59,328 nt of DNA from positions 1 through 59,328 of the forward strand of contig CAIPDV010000037.1 in the NCBI GenBank assembly GCA_903863935.1, in the 5' to 3' direction. The position numbers and the translations under genes are program-made. The DNA comes from an uncultured Bacteroidota bacterium. Lineage in GTDB: Bacteria; Bacteroidota; Bacteroidia; JABEUT01. Positions 56,219-59,328 of the stretch are shown here, piece by piece. Each line of letters begins with the position of its first letter. Position 1 is the stretch's first letter. Under the pieces are notes generated by a model. That model was not told the origin of the DNA. It saw nothing but the letters and a program-made list of their open reading frames with translations, and did no database searches.

Positions 56219-57856
56219 ATGGCTAAAGACATCATATTTGACTTGAAAGCCCGCGATGCGATTAAGAAAGGAGCAGACGCTCTTGCTGATGCGGTGAAAG
56301 TAACCTTAGGCCCGAAAGGACGTAACGTTATTATTGACAAAAAATTCGGAGCTCCGATCATCACTAAGGATGGGGTTACCGTTGCAAAAGAAATTGAACT
56401 TGCTGATCCAATACAAAATATGGGAGCTCAGTTATTGAAAGAAGTTGCTTCCAAAACTGCTGACATTGCAGGTGACGGAACCACTACCGCTACTGTATTA
56501 GCACAAGCTATATTGACTGCCGGTTTGAAAAACGTAACCGCAGGTGCAAATCCAATGGATTTGAAAAGAGGCATCGACAAAGCTGTTGAAGCTATTGTTG
56601 CCAATCTTAAAAAACAATCCAAATCAGTGGGCGATGACAACAGCAAAATTGAACAAGTTGCTACTATCTCCGCCAATAATGATTCTTACATCGGAAAATT
56701 GATTGCCGATGCAATGGCAAAGGTGAAGAAAGAAGGTGTTATCACGGTTGAAGAAGCACGCGGAACCGAAACCACTGTTGAAATTGTAGAAGGTATGCAA
56801 TTCGACAGGGGATATATCTCTCCTTACTTTGTTACCAATGCAGAAAAGATGGAAGCCGTTCTGGAAAATCCATACATTCTTATTTATGAAAAGAAGCTTT
56901 CGAACATGAAAGAACTTCTTCCTGTACTTGAAAAATCAGTGCAAACAGGCCGTCCTCTTTTAATTATTGCGGAAGATATCGACGGAGAAGCGTTGGCTAC
57001 TCTTGTAGTAAATAAAATCCGTGGTTCATTGAAAATTTGTGCTGTTAAGGCTCCCGGCTTTGGCGACAGAAGGAAATCAATGTTGGAAGATATCGCTATC
57101 TTAACCAAAGGTGTATTCATCTCCGAAGAAGGCGGATACAAATTGGAAAATGCTGACCTCACTTATCTTGGTAGTGCTGAAAAGGTTACTATTGATAAAG
57201 ACAATACAACCATTGTTGGCGGTGCAGGAAAGAAGGCTGACATTACAGCCCGTGTAAACCAAATTAAGGCACAAATTGAAAATACCACATCGGACTACGA
57301 CAAGGAAAAACTGCAAGAACGTTTGGCTAAATTAGCCGGAGGTGTTGCCGTATTATACATTGGCGCAGCCACTGAAGTAGAAATGAAAGAAAAGAAAGAC
57401 CGCGTTGACGATGCATTGCATGCAACCCGTGCCGCTGTTGAAGAAGGTATTGTTGCTGGTGGTGGTGTAGCTTATATCCGAGCTGTTGAAACCATTGCAA
57501 ATCTCAAGGGAGATAACGATGATGAAAACACCGGTATTGCTATTATCCGCCGTGCTTTGGAAGAACCACTTCGCCAGATTGTAGCTAACTCCGGTTCCAT
57601 GGATGGATCTGTAGTTGTACAAAAGGTGAAAGAAGGTAAAACCGATTTCGGATACAATGCACGCACCGAAAAGTATGAGAACATGATTGCTGCAGGTGTA
57701 ATTGACCCTACTAAGGTTACCCGCGTAGCACTTGAAAATGCTGCATCTATTGCAGGTATGATCCTTACTACCGAATGTGTATTGGCAGAAGAAAAAGAAA
57801 AGGACAAACCATCAATGCCACCAATGGGAGGCATGGGCGGTGACATGGGTATGTAA
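56219..57856 (+). CDS. groEL: Chaperonin GroEL
   Basis: ATP-driven protein-folding chamber. The 545 residues are full length. ATP/Mg site: [16 protein letters not shown] and [11 protein letters not shown] (about 87-97, with the key Asp in GDGTT). Hinge and apical parts are intact ([11 protein letters not shown]-like [14 protein letters not shown]). The C-terminus ends in the flexible Gly-Met tail GGMGGDMGM. Single copy in the window. Confidence 0.98.
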   Translation: MAKDIIFDLKARDAIKKGADALADAVKVTLGPKGRNVIIDKKFGAPIITKDGVTVAKEIELADPIQNMGAQLLKEVASKTADIAGDGTTTATVLAQAILTAGLKNVTAGANPMDLKRGIDKAVEAIVANLKKQSKSVGDDNSKIEQVATISANNDSYIGKLIADAMAKVKKEGVITVEEARGTETTVEIVEGMQFDRGYISPYFVTNAEKMEAVLENPYILIYEKKLSNMKELLPVLEKSVQTGRPLLIIAEDIDGEALATLVVNKIRGSLKICAVKAPGFGDRRKSMLEDIAILTKGVFISEEGGYKLENADLTYLGSAEKVTIDKDNTTIVGGAGKKADITARVNQIKAQIENTTSDYDKEKLQERLAKLAGGVAVLYIGAATEVEMKEKKDRVDDALHATRAAVEEGIVAGGGVAYIRAVETIANLKGDNDDENTGIAIIRRALEEPLRQIVANSGSMDGSVVVQKVKEGKTDFGYNARTEKYENMIAAGVIDPTKVTRVALENAASIAGMILTTECVLAEEKEKDKPSMPPMGGMGGDMGM

Positions 57857-57880
57857 TCTCATCTTCCTTTATTCAAATAA

Positions 57881-57913
57881 GAAAATCCTCCAACAAAATT
57901 TGGGGGATTTTTC
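57881..57913 (+). terminator. Rho-independent terminator of groESL
   Basis: GAAAATCCTCC (57881-57891) pairs with GGGGGATTTTTC (57902-57913), with one G-T wobble, and a T-rich stretch follows. Directly after the groEL stop. Confidence 0.85.
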
Positions 57914-58080
57914 TTTTTCATGTAACCCTGGTCACACTTCAAATTTATGAATATAGCCGGTTGAATACCTGCGTATTATTTCATCAACATCAAATATTAA
58001 TAAAATACGTTATCTTTTATAAATTCGAATCAAATAACAACTATTTTTGTCCTGTTTTAATAACCAATTAACCCTTCGAA

Positions 58081-58515
58081 ATGAAAACAAAAACATTATT
58101 TTTAACTTTATTTGCCGGTGCTATTCTGGCATTATCGCCTTCAACAACAAAAGCGCAATCATACCAGGTAGGTACAAACGTTATTAACGTTGGTGTTGGA
58201 TTTGGATATGCTTTTAATTATGGAACCGGAGCATCAGCAACACCGGTTATTAATGCCAGTTATGAGCATGGAATTGTTCCTCTGGGACCTGGCTTTGTAG
58301 GTATTGGTATTGGTGTGGGATACCAGGGAAGTTCTTATACATACAGTGATGGTTTTGGTGATACTTGGACAGATAAGTGGACTGCCACCTCTTTTGGGGT
58401 ACGTGGCCTATATCATCTTACCTTGGCTAATGAAAAATTTGATCTTTATGGAGGAATTCAATTAACCTACGTGCATTTTGGTTTTTCTCATTCTTACGAT
58501 ATGATTCATCAGTAA
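58081..58515 (+). pseudogene. Outer-membrane beta-barrel protein, 3' end cut off
   Basis: The first 140 codons look like a real OmpA/PorT-type barrel: signal peptide (1-25, ending TKAQ), then strands VINVGVGFGYAFNYG, GFVGIGIGVGYQG, TSFGVRGLYHL and DLYGGIQLTYVHFGFSH. The frame then stops at DMIHQ after only 144 residues, without the last strands and terminal aromatic residue that such barrels need. The stop lies beyond the start of a fragment on the other strand, so the C-terminus is probably lost at the joint near 58480-58505. Confidence 0.65.
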
Positions 58516-59320
58516 AAGATTTAGTTTCTAAACCAGAAGATGAAACTTCAGTACCACCAGCTTGGACATTCTGTTCGAAATCCGATTCGGATTCTTCATC
58601 CGTTTTTTCCAATTCTGATTTTTCAGCATCACTATTATCTTTGCGGGTTTCAGTTTCATCGTCCCATTCATCAGAATCCTCATAACCTTCAGAATCGAAA
58701 CCATCATAATCACCATCTTCATCTTCTTCAAATTCTTCTGTAGGATGTTTTTTCTTGTGTTCTTCTGCTTGTTGTTTCATGTAGTCACAGACAAGACGAG
58801 CAACTCTCATTACATCATCATAGGTCTCGGTACCTTCAATCATGTCAACTAAGATTTGCTCGCCGTCTGTAAACTTAATACCTTGTGATGCGCCACCTTT
58901 GGTGTATAGATTCACTCGGTCAATAAAATTCATTTCATTTAAATCCATACCATTAGTACCAAAGAAATCTTTATCAATCAATTCTTTGTACGCACGGATA
59001 AAACTGGAACGAATTCCTGGATATTTGTTTTTAATTCTTTTTTCAATACGAACATCTTCCAATACATTCATAATACCCATTGGAATTTTTTCCTCATGAG
59101 CTTGAATCATGCCGGAAAGAGGAGTGTAAAGTGCATGGCCAACTTCATGACCCATGAAAAGGTCATACAAGTAACCTGAAATGTTCTTATCTAAAACCGG
59201 TACTGTTAATACACGATTTTTAACATCAAACGCAGCAGTTTGTACATTGCGCTGTTCGATGATAAGATTCTCTGTTGCCATAAGTTTGGCTAACAGCGAT
59301 TTTGATTGAATAAGTTCCAT
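58427..59320 (-). CDS. Phage-like metallopeptidase fragment (T4-like), 3' end cut off
   Basis: A 297-residue frame with LMATENLIIEQRNVQTAAFD, DVKNRVLTVPV and a zinc-peptidase motif GHEVGHALYTP (HExxH, about residue 57-61), then NVLEDVRIEKRIKNKYPG and a highly acidic linker (about 195-250). I recall this pattern from peptidase/VWA-type (CobT-like) proteins of T4-like marine phages, normally much longer. The match to that family ends around FTDESYRKNEK, and the last 20 residues (NARRLIEFLHKDQIFH) are the back of the barrel gene read in the wrong direction. ATG at 59320, GAGA 5 nt upstream. The window ends 8 bp further on. Confidence 0.65.
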   Translation of the reverse strand: MELIQSKSLLAKLMATENLIIEQRNVQTAAFDVKNRVLTVPVLDKNISGYLYDLFMGHEVGHALYTPLSGMIQAHEEKIPMGIMNVLEDVRIEKRIKNKYPGIRSSFIRAYKELIDKDFFGTNGMDLNEMNFIDRVNLYTKGGASQGIKFTDGEQILVDMIEGTETYDDVMRVARLVCDYMKQQAEEHKKKHPTEEFEEDEDGDYDGFDSEGYEDSDEWDDETETRKDNSDAEKSELEKTDEESESDFEQNVQAGGTEVSSSGLETKSFTDESYRKNEKNQNARRLIEFLHKDQIFH

Positions 59321-59328
59321 ATAATCTC

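Noticed and set aside
56428-57846. Several minus-strand frames opposite groEL
   Set aside because: Typical shadow frames of a highly expressed, biased gene; no family pattern and no start context.

Overview
This window looks like an AT-rich chromosome fragment from a member of the Bacteroidota, probably assembled from environmental DNA. Four things point there: a C-terminal type IX secretion (T9SS) sorting domain, repeated -7 elements of the TAnnTTTG kind upstream of transcription units, scarcity of strong Shine-Dalgarno sites, and DUF2851, DUF1573 and FadE/FadN-type proteins usual in that phylum. The genes are dense. No gene-free stretch exceeds 300 bp; the longest (about 55620-55898) holds the groESL control region. 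I saw no rRNA, tRNA, CRISPR array or transposase gene.

Region 1 (1-11300, minus strand) is one long co-directional run. It starts at a promoter near 11320 and reads fadN, an HNH endonuclease gene, fadA, fadE (a fadNAE beta-oxidation cassette), then menF, menD, menB, menA and menC (menaquinone), with abutting or overlapping junctions. menC runs off the left edge.

Region 2 (11464-20992) holds a VOC protein, a PspC-domain protein, a DUF2851 protein and a methyltransferase. It then has a three-gene cassette (YHYH protein with T9SS tail, MbnP-like copper protein, MauG/MbnH-like diheme enzyme), a beta-barrel protein, a TPR adenylate cyclase and uppP.

Region 3 (21199-28400) is a thiamine operon, thiS-thiC-thiD-thiE-thiG-thiH-thiF/rhodanese, behind a TPP riboswitch, with a convergent TenI-like gene at its far end.

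Region 4 (28408-36981) has a GT-C glycosyltransferase, three tandem DUF1573 lipid- or periplasm-targeted proteins, pgk, a FtsB/DivIC-like protein, a REP-like composite palindrome, a LOG-family hydrolase and uvrA.

Region 5 (37054-53560, minus) is an exopolysaccharide locus: initiating WecA-like transferase, Wza and Wzc, RfbC, an epimerase, GT2 and GT4 transferases, two methyltransferases, a GT-C-like membrane protein and an MltD-like lytic transglycosylase. One asparagine-synthase-like amidotransferase lies at each end.

Region 6 (53750-59328) has fumarylacetoacetase, a small membrane protein, and groES-groEL behind a housekeeping-type and a possible sigma-54-type promoter. The last kilobase holds a truncated outer-membrane protein running head-on into a fragment resembling a T4-like phage metallopeptidase; that joint is probably an assembly chimera or a recombination point.
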